A stretch of 6,819 nucleotides of DNA from Negativicutes bacterium (lineage in GTDB: Bacteria > Bacillota_C > Negativicutes > Acidaminococcales > Acidaminococcaceae). Numbering within the stretch: position 1 is the stretch's first letter; every line of letters starts with the position of its first letter. The notes below the pieces were generated by a model. The model was given only the letters and a program-made list of their open reading frames with translations, searched no databases and was not told where the DNA came from. The position numbers and the translations under genes are program-made. The DNA is taken from NCBI GenBank assembly GCA_009930275.1, contig RZYP01000108.1, forward strand, positions 1-6,819. The letters are read 5' to 3'. This document shows, in pieces, positions 1 to 5,682 of this stretch.

Positions 1-17
1 TTTCCTCACTTTTCCTA

Positions 18-45
18 TTGTACTTTTTGTTATTTGTGGTAAAAT
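18..45 (+). promoter_or_regulatory. Sigma-A type promoter of the first decarboxylase gene
   Basis: A -35 element TTGTAC (18-23) is followed after 16 bases by TAAAAT (40-45). The -10 carries the extension TG one base upstream (TGGTAAAAT from 37). Transcription would start near 52, leaving a leader of about 34 bases before the ATG at 86. That is too short for a classical lysine riboswitch between promoter and gene. The call rests on consensus matching only. Confidence 0.6.
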
Positions 46-70
46 CATATAGGTGAATTGACGCTATTGC

Positions 71-78
71 AAGGGGAG
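71..78 (+). promoter_or_regulatory. Ribosome binding site deciding the first gene's start
   Basis: AAGGGGAG lies seven bases before the ATG at 86 but only one base before an in-frame GTG at 80. The spacing therefore favours ATG 86, although the reading frame can be opened two codons earlier. Confidence 0.75.
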
Positions 79-85
79 AGTGGAT

Positions 86-1261
86 ATGAAAAGGCAGCCT
101 TTTTTTCAATTGACACAGAGTGCTGTGGAACAATTAGCAACAAATTTTGATACACCTTTGTTGGTTCTGTCTTTAGACCAGATAGAGAGGAATTATCGGT
201 TTTTAAAGACCAACCTGCCAAGGGTAAAGTTTTTCTATGCAATGAAGGCCAACCCGGATGTACGCATTCTGGAAAAAATGGCTGAACTCGGAGCGAGTTT
301 TGATGTTGCATCTGATGGCGAAATAAAAACGCTTGCCGGTCTGGGTATTGATGGCGAGCGCATGATATATGCAAACCCGATCAAAACCTCGGGAGGACTC
401 AAGGCCTGCTCCTATGCCGGAGTGAACAAAATGACTTTTGACAACATATCAGAGGTTGAGAAGATGGCGAAGGCCTGCCCAGGAGCGACAGTTCTTCTGC
501 GTTTTCGCATAGACAATTCTTCCGCACATGTTGATCTTAATAAAAAATTCGGAGCAGCACGCCAGGATGCGGTTGCTTTGCTGAAAGCCGCTCAAGACGC
601 AGGCTTGGATGCCGCAGGAATCTGCTTCCATGTCGGCAGCCAGGTTATGTTTGCTGACCCCTATTTACTCGCGCTTGATATTTCGCGTGAAATATTTGAA
701 GAGGCGAGAGCAGCCGGTCTAAATCTCCGCATACTTGATATTGGCGGCGGTTTCCCTATTCCGGAATTGAAGGTAAACTTCAATTTGCAGGAAATTCTGG
801 GGCAAGTGAACGCACGGCTTGAGGAAGATTTTGCCGGTGTAGAAATATGGGCAGAACCAGGCCGTTTTATCTGCGGTACAGCCATGAACCTGATTACCAG
901 CGTCATCGGCGTTAATGAACGTAACGGACAAACCTGGTACTTCCTGGATGACGGCTTATATGGCACTTTTTCCGGGGTTATCTTTGACCAGTGGGACTAT
1001 AAGCTGATTAGCTTTAAAGAAGGCGAAGACGAGATAGAAGCTACCTTTGCCGGACCAAGCTGCGACTCTTTGGATATCATGTTCCGCGGCAGGATGACTG
1101 TGCCTTTGGCAGTGGGCGACTTATTGCTGGTGCCGGCTTGTGGGGCATACAGTTCTGCGTCTGCTACCGTGTTCAATGGTTTTCGCAAAACACAGATTGT
1201 TGTCTGGGAAGATGTTAAGGCGGAATTTGGTCTGGAGGAAGCTCTGGCGACCGCGGTTTAG
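86..1261 (+). CDS. Lysine/ornithine decarboxylase, fold type III PLP enzyme
   Basis: This enzyme should decarboxylate lysine and/or ornithine to cadaverine and/or putrescine in the cytoplasm, using PLP. The 391 residues match the usual length of bacterial and eukaryotic-type ornithine decarboxylases. Visible signatures are YAMKAN with the PLP lysine K54, HVGSQ (182-186), the phosphate-binding DIGGG (218-222), EPGR (257-260), and GPSCD (324-328), whose C326 is the catalytic cysteine contributed across the dimer. The C-terminal FNGF (364-367) is also typical. From memory the whole chain resembles the Selenomonas ruminantium lysine/ornithine decarboxylase, whose cadaverine is linked to peptidoglycan in Negativicutes. 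Diaminopimelate decarboxylase (LysA) is less likely because the protein is shorter and carries the ODC-type GPSCD and YAMKANP context. The start at ATG 86 is chosen on ribosome-site spacing. It has its own promoter and terminator, so it is probably monocistronic. Substrate preference cannot be fixed from sequence: the loop before K54 is V47-K48-F49. Confidence 0.9.
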   Translation: MKRQPFFQLTQSAVEQLATNFDTPLLVLSLDQIERNYRFLKTNLPRVKFFYAMKANPDVRILEKMAELGASFDVASDGEIKTLAGLGIDGERMIYANPIKTSGGLKACSYAGVNKMTFDNISEVEKMAKACPGATVLLRFRIDNSSAHVDLNKKFGAARQDAVALLKAAQDAGLDAAGICFHVGSQVMFADPYLLALDISREIFEEARAAGLNLRILDIGGGFPIPELKVNFNLQEILGQVNARLEEDFAGVEIWAEPGRFICGTAMNLITSVIGVNERNGQTWYFLDDGLYGTFSGVIFDQWDYKLISFKEGEDEIEATFAGPSCDSLDIMFRGRMTVPLAVGDLLLVPACGAYSSASATVFNGFRKTQIVVWEDVKAEFGLEEALATAV

Positions 1262-1271
1262 GGAAAAGTTC

Positions 1272-1302
1272 AACCGTAGGCTTAATAAGCCTGCGGTTTT
1301 TT
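1272..1302 (+). terminator. Rho-independent terminator after the first decarboxylase
   Basis: A 12-base-pair stem joins 1272-1283 with 1287-1298 around a three-base AAT loop, with a single G-U pair (T1277 with G1293). It runs straight into six T (1297-1302). It begins 10 bases after the stop codon and should separate this gene from the next. Confidence 0.92.
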
Positions 1303-1314
1303 ATATTAAATAAA

Positions 1315-1340
1315 AAGGATTTTCATTATCCTTGGCGAAA
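1315..1340 (+). repeat. Short hairpin followed by GGCGAAA in the leader of the unknown gene
   Basis: AAGGAT (1315-1320) and ATCCTT (1328-1333) form a six-base-pair inverted repeat with a seven-base loop. It is followed directly by GGCGAAAT (1334-1341). There is no T-run, so it is not a terminator. The layout resembles hairpin-plus-GCGAA elements that I recall in intergenic regions of Negativicutes and related clostridia. That recollection is unverified and the function is unknown. Confidence 0.35.
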
Positions 1341-1349
1341 TGAATAAGA

Positions 1350-1383
1350 CGTAAGTTCTGCAAAATTTATATCTTACGGGAGG
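1350..1383 (+). promoter_or_regulatory. Ribosome binding site with a possible sequestering hairpin
   Basis: ACGGGAGGT contains the ribosome site GGGAGG (1378-1383), six bases before the ATG at 1390. The first G of that site is also the end of CTTACG (1373-1378), which is an exact reverse complement of CGTAAG (1350-1355). The 17-base loop between the arms is AT-rich. Pairing would partly cover the ribosome site, but a six-pair stem with a long loop is weak. I find no convincing promoter between 1304 and 1389. The best candidate -10 is CAAAAT (1361-1366) after a TG, without a -35 partner. Confidence 0.35.
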
Positions 1384-1389
1384 TATATT

Positions 1390-2400
1390 ATGAGTGTGCC
1401 AATAGCAGTATGGATTGCTGCCGGATTAGGGGCGGCGGGCATTAAGATTTACATGGATATGCGCGATGTCAAGCAGATTGTAGAAAATTCCCAAGCACGG
1501 TATGAAGATGAAAAATACAATTATTACCAAACGCAAAAGGCGTTATTGCCTTTACTATTACTTGCGGGAAATCTAAAACTTGAAATATGGAAGAGTTTTG
1601 ACCGACTGGCAGTTGCCATGAACGAAGTTGAAAACCTTCCGCGTCAGTTAAAATACATGAATTTTGAGCCTTTTCGGATGGGTAAGCCGGAGAGGGAAGC
1701 CTTGCGTGAAACAGCCGCAGTAGTAGCGGCAATCCTGGAAGGCGGTACGGCGGAGGTTGGCAGCGGGGTTCTGACTGGTATTGCCTTGTACAGCGGGACT
1801 ATGACTCATAAACTGGATGAAACTGAAATAAATAACCTGCCTGGTTTTCCACAGTGCGAGAAAGGCAGCACGATTTTGGAAGCTTTGTCGACACACAAAA
1901 TCAAAGTTCCGGCAGCGGGCAAGGTTGCTGAAGCTTCGGTTTTAAATGCCATTCTGGGTGTGCCAGCGGTTGTGCAGGATTTTGGTGTGGACAAGCTGAC
2001 TAAGAAAGATAAATCGGCCGCTATGAAGCTGAAAGACAAGATCGATAAACATTCGATGGATCTGGCAGATGTTGTCGGCAAAATGCAGCGCATCCATATT
2101 ACCATAGAACGTCTTTTGAGTTATGTTGAGAAGTTGAAAGATGAGTATGCGGTGCAAATAGAAAAATTAGAAAACATTCTTAAAGAAAAAAAAGACTACG
2201 AAAAATTTACCGCTGAAGAGAAAACGACGCTTGTTTATGCTGCTTTTCTGGTGAAAACAATGAAATTCATGACAAGGATCGACTTATTGCTGAAACGTGG
2301 CAATTTGTATGTTTTCAATACGATGGATATTCGGGATGCAATAGAACAAGCGAGAACGCTTTTCCCGGAAGAGGATCAACAACAAATAATAAAGGCCTAA
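1390..2400 (+). CDS. Uncharacterised protein with hydrophobic N-terminus and helical C-terminal half
   Basis: I cannot assign a function. The 336 residues begin with a hydrophobic, small-residue segment (about 3-20, with G12, G14 and G17) that could be a membrane anchor or inserted helix. No lipoprotein Cys or clear signal cleavage site is visible. A charged stretch (22-50) follows, then a hydrophobic patch (52-60) leading into the motif KLEIWKSFDRL (63-73). Residues 106-138 are Ala/Gly-rich and include SGVLTGIALYSGT. Residues 183-198 are again hydrophobic. From about 203 to 275 the chain is lysine/glutamate-rich with heptad-like hydrophobics, probably coiled coil, ending in EEKTTLVYAAFLVKTMKF (276-293). 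The ends resemble, by memory, a widespread family of hypothetical bacterial proteins with a glycine-rich hydrophobic middle; here the middle (about 138-205) is more polar. The 3' part of the gene is AT-rich compared with its neighbours. It has a good ribosome site and sits between two terminators, so it appears to be transcribed alone. Confidence 0.85.
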   Translation: MSVPIAVWIAAGLGAAGIKIYMDMRDVKQIVENSQARYEDEKYNYYQTQKALLPLLLLAGNLKLEIWKSFDRLAVAMNEVENLPRQLKYMNFEPFRMGKPEREALRETAAVVAAILEGGTAEVGSGVLTGIALYSGTMTHKLDETEINNLPGFPQCEKGSTILEALSTHKIKVPAAGKVAEASVLNAILGVPAVVQDFGVDKLTKKDKSAAMKLKDKIDKHSMDLADVVGKMQRIHITIERLLSYVEKLKDEYAVQIEKLENILKEKKDYEKFTAEEKTTLVYAAFLVKTMKFMTRIDLLLKRGNLYVFNTMDIRDAIEQARTLFPEEDQQQIIKA

Positions 2401-2410
2401 AAAATCAAAT

Positions 2411-2478
2411 GAGCCGAGATTTGCGCAGGAAGATTGCCCTGTCCAGGGACGTCGAAAATGCGTGGGTCTCGGTTTTTT
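2411..2478 (+). terminator. Long branched rho-independent terminator after the unknown gene
   Basis: The arms 2414-2427 and 2459-2472 form a 14-base-pair stem: CCGAGA pairs perfectly with TCTCGG, then four G-U pairs, then CGC with GCG and an A-T pair. Six T follow (2473-2478). The 31-base loop holds a second small hairpin, CCCT (2437-2440) with AGGG (2445-2448). It starts 10-14 bases after the upstream stop codon. The next promoter lies downstream of it, so it most simply ends the unknown gene's transcript. Confidence 0.85.
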
Positions 2479-2494
2479 GTGCTTGTACATGGAG

Positions 2495-2524
2495 TTGTTC
2501 CCCACATACTTCTTGTGATAAAAT
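2495..2524 (+). promoter_or_regulatory. Sigma-A type promoter of the decarboxylase-tmk operon
   Basis: TTGTTC (2495-2500) and TAAAAT (2519-2524) are separated by 18 bases. The -10 is extended by TG one base upstream (TGATAAAAT from 2516). The expected transcription start is near 2531. The element closely resembles the promoter of the first decarboxylase gene at 18-45. Confidence 0.6.
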
Positions 2525-2545
2525 GAACAGATAGCATGAATAAGA

Positions 2546-2552
2546 AAAGGAG
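2546..2552 (+). promoter_or_regulatory. Ribosome binding site selecting a TTG start
   Basis: AAAGGAG lies seven bases before an in-frame TTG at 2560. The alternative ATG at 2536 lies upstream of this site, has no purine-rich site of its own, and is only about five bases from the predicted transcript start. Confidence 0.75.
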
Positions 2553-2559
2553 TATTTCC

Positions 2560-4011
2560 TTGGAAATAAAAAAACCTCTCTGCGAGGCACTTTTTAATTA
2601 TGAGAAAGAAAAAGTATATCCGCTGCATACTCCCGGGCATAAGGGAGGAAGGGGGATGGATGGTGCTTTGCTTGCCGCTTTTGGCGAAAAAGCAACAGCA
2701 ATGGATGTGTCGCTGATGTCTGAACTTGACGACCTGCATCGGCCTGAAGGCTGCCTGCGTGAAGCACAGAACTTGGCAGCGGAACTTTACGGCAGCGATC
2801 GTTGTTTTTTTGCTGTTAATGGCACGACGGAGGCTATTCATGCCATGCTGATCAGCGCTTTGAAGCCGGGGGAGAGAGTATTGATCCCTCGGAATGCACA
2901 TCGGGCGGTGGCCGGAGGCTTGACCCTCGGCGGTTTGGAGGCTGCCTTTCTTGCTCCGGAGTACGATGATAATTTCGGCATCAACACCCAGATTGATCCC
3001 GAAGCTATAAAGAAGGCATTGGAGGCAGATGCTGCCATTAAGGCTGTCTTAGTAACCAGCCCGAACTATTACGGACTGGCTGCCGACGTTAAAGCTATTG
3101 CTGAGATTGCCCATAGCCATGATGCAGTTCTTTTGGTTGACGAAGCGCACGGATCACACCTTGGCTTTTCTACTATGTTACCGCCTTCAGCCCTGCAGTG
3201 CGGGGCCGATGCCTGTGCCCAAAGCACCCACAAAACCTTGGGGGCCTTGACGCAGTGTTCGATGCTGCAAGTTCAAGGAGGCAGGATTGACCTCCGCAAG
3301 GCTTCCGCTGCCATGAGTTTGTTGACTTCAACGAGTCCGAACTATCTCTTGCTTGCTTCTTTGGATGCGGCAAGGGCACAATTAGCGGCGCAAGGCAAAG
3401 AAATGGCAGAAGCGGCTTTAACCGTTGCGGCACGGCTGCGACAGTCGCTGAAAGAGATTGAGGGGCTGGAGCTTCTGGACGAGCGGATAATGTCACGGAA
3501 GGAAGTTGCAGGCTTCGATGGCACGAAAGTTACGGTTAAAGTTTCAGGTTTGGGTATAACCGGGGTCGAAGCAGGTGCTGTCTTGCGCAAAAATGGTCTG
3601 GCGGTGGAACTGGTGGACCGAAATAATGTCTTGTTCCTGCTGACATACGCTGACAGTAATCCTGAGTTTGCAAGCGTCATTCAGAAAATTAACGAGGTTT
3701 TCAGAAAAATACAGAAAAAGAAGCTGCCGCCGCTGCCTTCTTCGATAAAATACGATCTGCCAGCGGCACAACAGCTTTTGCCTGTACGGGAAGCTTTTTA
3801 TGCCGAGGCGGAAGAAGTTGGTTTTCTTGAAGCAATTGGCCGCATAGCAGCGGAACAGGTAAGCTTTTACCCTCCTGGAATACCCGTAATCCTACCGGGA
3901 GAAAAGGTAAGCACAGAAATTGTTAGTTATTGCCAAAGGATGCTGGCACTGGGTTTGCCGGTCAGTGGACCGCAAGACGCTTCTCTGGCGAAGATACAGG
4001 TGGTGAAGTAA
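2560..4011 (+). CDS. Orn/Lys/Arg decarboxylase, fold type I PLP enzyme (SpeA/YaaO group)
   Basis: This enzyme removes the carboxyl group from a basic amino acid (arginine, lysine or ornithine) in the cytoplasm, feeding polyamine synthesis. The 483 residues match the compact Gram-positive SpeA/YaaO enzymes. They lack the N-terminal response-regulator-like wing of the roughly 700-residue CadA/SpeF/AdiA enzymes. Motifs in order are HTPGHKGG (23-30), AVNGTTEAIH (85-94), VDEAHG (193-198, with D194 for the PLP ring nitrogen and H197), and STHKTLG (222-228) with PLP lysine K225. The C-terminal domain contains YPPGIPV. A TTG start at 2560 is preferred; starting at the ATG at 2536 would add eight residues. 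Its stop overlaps the tmk start by one base, so the two are co-translated. In B. subtilis yaaO also sits directly before tmk. Which amino acid it uses cannot be read from the sequence, and the group is often mis-annotated by substrate. Confidence 0.93.
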   Translation: MEIKKPLCEALFNYEKEKVYPLHTPGHKGGRGMDGALLAAFGEKATAMDVSLMSELDDLHRPEGCLREAQNLAAELYGSDRCFFAVNGTTEAIHAMLISALKPGERVLIPRNAHRAVAGGLTLGGLEAAFLAPEYDDNFGINTQIDPEAIKKALEADAAIKAVLVTSPNYYGLAADVKAIAEIAHSHDAVLLVDEAHGSHLGFSTMLPPSALQCGADACAQSTHKTLGALTQCSMLQVQGGRIDLRKASAAMSLLTSTSPNYLLLASLDAARAQLAAQGKEMAEAALTVAARLRQSLKEIEGLELLDERIMSRKEVAGFDGTKVTVKVSGLGITGVEAGAVLRKNGLAVELVDRNNVLFLLTYADSNPEFASVIQKINEVFRKIQKKKLPPLPSSIKYDLPAAQQLLPVREAFYAEAEEVGFLEAIGRIAAEQVSFYPPGIPVILPGEKVSTEIVSYCQRMLALGLPVSGPQDASLAKIQVVK

Positions 4012-4634
4012 TGGAAAAGGGTTTGTTTATTTCGTTCGAAGGTGCAGATGGCACCGGTAAGACAACACAGATTGAAAGAATTTCCTCCTGGCTGCAAAAA
4101 CAAGGCTATGAGGTAGTCTGTACGAGGGAACCAGGCGGCACCAAAGCAGCCGAAAAAATACGTGCGCTTGTTCTCGATGCAGAGCTGGCTATAAGCCATA
4201 AGACGGAAACATTGCTTTATCTGGCCGCCAGGGCCGACCATATCAAACAACTGATAGAACCGGCGTTACAGGCTGGCAAGATGGTACTATGTGACCGTTT
4301 CAGCGATTCAACTTTTGTGTATCAGGGCCGTGGCCGCGGTATGGATTTGCAGACCTTGAAAATGCTGGACAATTTTGCTACAGGCAATCTGCATCCTGAC
4401 CTGACCATTCTGTTGGATGGTGATCCGGAAGAAATGGCTGTGCGCAGAAGGGAAAGAGGCATCAGTGATAGGTTTGAACTGGAGGGATTGGCGTTTCAGA
4501 AAAAAATCCGCGAGGCTTTTCTGGAATTGGCGGCAATCGAACCTGAACGAATTCATGTCATTAATGCCCTACAGCCGGTGACAGTGGTTGCAGATGAGAT
4601 TATGGGTAAATTGCAGTCTCTTTTGCAAAAATAA
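4011..4634 (+). CDS. tmk: Thymidylate kinase (dTMP kinase)
   Basis: Tmk phosphorylates dTMP to dTDP with ATP, the step shared by de novo and salvage routes to dTTP, in the cytoplasm. The 207 residues are the normal length. Visible are the P-loop GADGTGKT (11-18), TREPGGT (38-44), the substrate motif DRFSDS (95-100), and the LID region RRRERGISDRFE (145-156). Arginines in the LID with a plain glycine in the P-loop match the E. coli-like class. The ATG at 4011 shares one base with the upstream TAA (TAATG) and has AGGTGG a few bases before it. A longer frame open from 3930 overlaps the decarboxylase, and its extra residues do not match Tmk N-termini, so it is not used. All key residues are intact, so the gene should be functional and essential. 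Confidence 0.97.
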   Translation: MEKGLFISFEGADGTGKTTQIERISSWLQKQGYEVVCTREPGGTKAAEKIRALVLDAELAISHKTETLLYLAARADHIKQLIEPALQAGKMVLCDRFSDSTFVYQGRGRGMDLQTLKMLDNFATGNLHPDLTILLDGDPEEMAVRRRERGISDRFELEGLAFQKKIREAFLELAAIEPERIHVINALQPVTVVADEIMGKLQSLLQK

Positions 4635-4693
4635 TACTGCAGAATGCTCATAATTCAACTATAATGGAAGGAAACGGATGGGAGTCGGCAAAA
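4635..4693 (+). promoter_or_regulatory. Gap between tmk and holB with a consensus -10 box
   Basis: The 59 bases contain an exact TATAAT (4660-4665). The bases one -35 spacing upstream (around 4636-4643) are poor, so this is at most a weak internal promoter. A start near 4672 would still leave the ribosome site GGGAG (4680-4684) in the transcript ahead of the ATG at 4694. In B. subtilis this position holds yaaQ and yaaR; no remnant of either is visible. Confidence 0.3.
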
Positions 4694-5680
4694 ATGTGGG
4701 AAAATATACGCGGACACGAACAGAATAAAGATTTTTTGCAGCACCTGCTGTTGTCCGGTAAGAGAACATCTTCTTTGTTGTTTTTAGGCCCTCATGGCGT
4801 CGGCAAAAAAATGCTGGCCAGGTCTTTTGCCAAAGAATTTCTCTGCCTGTCAGACAAGTCTCCCTGCTCAGGCTGCGCGTCCTGTCATGCTTTTGAAGCC
4901 AAAGGGCATCCGGATTTCCTCGTTGTCGAGCAGGCTGCTCCGGGCAAAGAAATAGTTATCGACCAGATTAAGGAAATAGCCAGACAGGCGGCATTTGCGC
5001 CTAACCTGTCCAGACATAAAGTGTGCATTATTGACGCGGCAGACTATATGAATTTGACTGCTGCGAACAGTTTGTTAAAATTGTTGGAGGAGCCGCCGCA
5101 CTATTGGCTTTTCATCTTGATTGCGAGCACTGCGGACAAGCTTTTGCCGACAATTCGTTCAAGGGTAATCCAATTGCGCTTTGACGCTTTGCCTGCAAAG
5201 ATTATAGAAGAATTGCTTGAAAAAGAAGGCGCGCTGCCTGGTGAAGCTGCCACACTGGCACATTTGGCTGACGGTTCAGTGGCCGCAGGGCTGGCAATGC
5301 TTTCCGGCAAAACAATGGAGTACAGGAATAATGCTTTAAATGTTTTGGAGCAGCTGCCTACAAGGCAGCCCTGGCAGCTAACGACGCAATATGCGTGGCC
5401 GGAAAAGGCAGCAGGCGAAGATGGTCTTGTCTTGCTCGAAATGATGTTGTTTATTTTGCGTGATGGCCTTTTATCTAAGCAGCAGATGGCTGGTTACGCT
5501 TATAATATAGATATTCTCCCTCGTATTGAGAAATGCTTCGCTGATTGGAGTTCAGCAAAAATAAAAAATTTAATGAAAATTGTTCAAGAAAGTTACATGG
5601 CAATAGCCGCTAATGCCTCAGGCAAAATAGTCTGGGAGGCGGCGCTGGTAAAAATGAACATAGTCCTGAAGGAGGATTAA
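4694..5680 (+). CDS. holB: DNA polymerase III delta-prime subunit
   Basis: Delta-prime is the stator subunit of the clamp loader, which opens and loads the beta sliding clamp during chromosome replication. The 328-residue AAA+ protein starts MWENIRGHEQ, typical of the family. It has a P-loop-like GPHGVGKK (32-39), a zinc module of four cysteines (C51, C58, C61, C64), a Walker B-like IIDAAD (112-117), NSLLKLLEEPP (125-135), and the arginine-finger segment SRV (156-158) where many homologues have SRC. The P-loop ends in K where ATP-binding DnaX has T/S, consistent with the non-hydrolysing role of delta-prime. The start is placed at ATG 4694, which has GGGAG nine bases upstream. An in-frame ATG at 4664 adds ten residues, has no ribosome site, and lies inside the candidate -10 box. 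The gene ends two bases before ricT. Confidence 0.93.
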   Translation: MWENIRGHEQNKDFLQHLLLSGKRTSSLLFLGPHGVGKKMLARSFAKEFLCLSDKSPCSGCASCHAFEAKGHPDFLVVEQAAPGKEIVIDQIKEIARQAAFAPNLSRHKVCIIDAADYMNLTAANSLLKLLEEPPHYWLFILIASTADKLLPTIRSRVIQLRFDALPAKIIEELLEKEGALPGEAATLAHLADGSVAAGLAMLSGKTMEYRNNALNVLEQLPTRQPWQLTTQYAWPEKAAGEDGLVLLEMMLFILRDGLLSKQQMAGYAYNIDILPRIEKCFADWSSAKIKNLMKIVQESYMAIAANASGKIVWEAALVKMNIVLKED

Positions 5681-5682
5681 TA

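Noticed and set aside
80..85. GTG start two codons upstream for the first decarboxylase
   Set aside because: It is only one base from AAGGGGAG, too close for initiation; ATG 86 has seven-base spacing.
1..85. Lysine riboswitch or other long leader before the first decarboxylase
   Set aside because: Only about 34 bases separate the predicted transcript start from the ATG, and no stable structure is visible there.
2186..2193. Run of eight A in the unknown gene as a programmed slippage site
   Set aside because: The zero frame continues for 200 bases to a normal stop, and neither shifted frame gives an obvious alternative product. AT-rich lysine/glutamate codons explain the run.
2411..2478. Riboswitch controlling the fold I decarboxylase
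   Set aside because: It matches no class I know (lysine, guanidine, SAM, preQ1), and a good promoter lies downstream of the structure, so the decarboxylase can be expressed without it.
2284..2901. Minus-strand open frame of 205 codons across the gene 2/gene 3 junction
   Set aside because: It overlaps two well-supported + strand genes, the terminator and the promoter, and its composition looks like a shadow frame with no recognisable motif.
3930..4010. N-terminal extension of thymidylate kinase
   Set aside because: It would overlap the decarboxylase C-terminus by 82 bases. The extra 27 residues do not resemble any Tmk N-terminus, and ATG 4011 gives the standard length with a coupled TAATG start.
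4664..4693. Ten-residue N-terminal extension of HolB
   Set aside because: The ATG at 4664 has no ribosome site and lies in a TATAAT box. The family N-terminus begins at the later MWENIRGHEQ.
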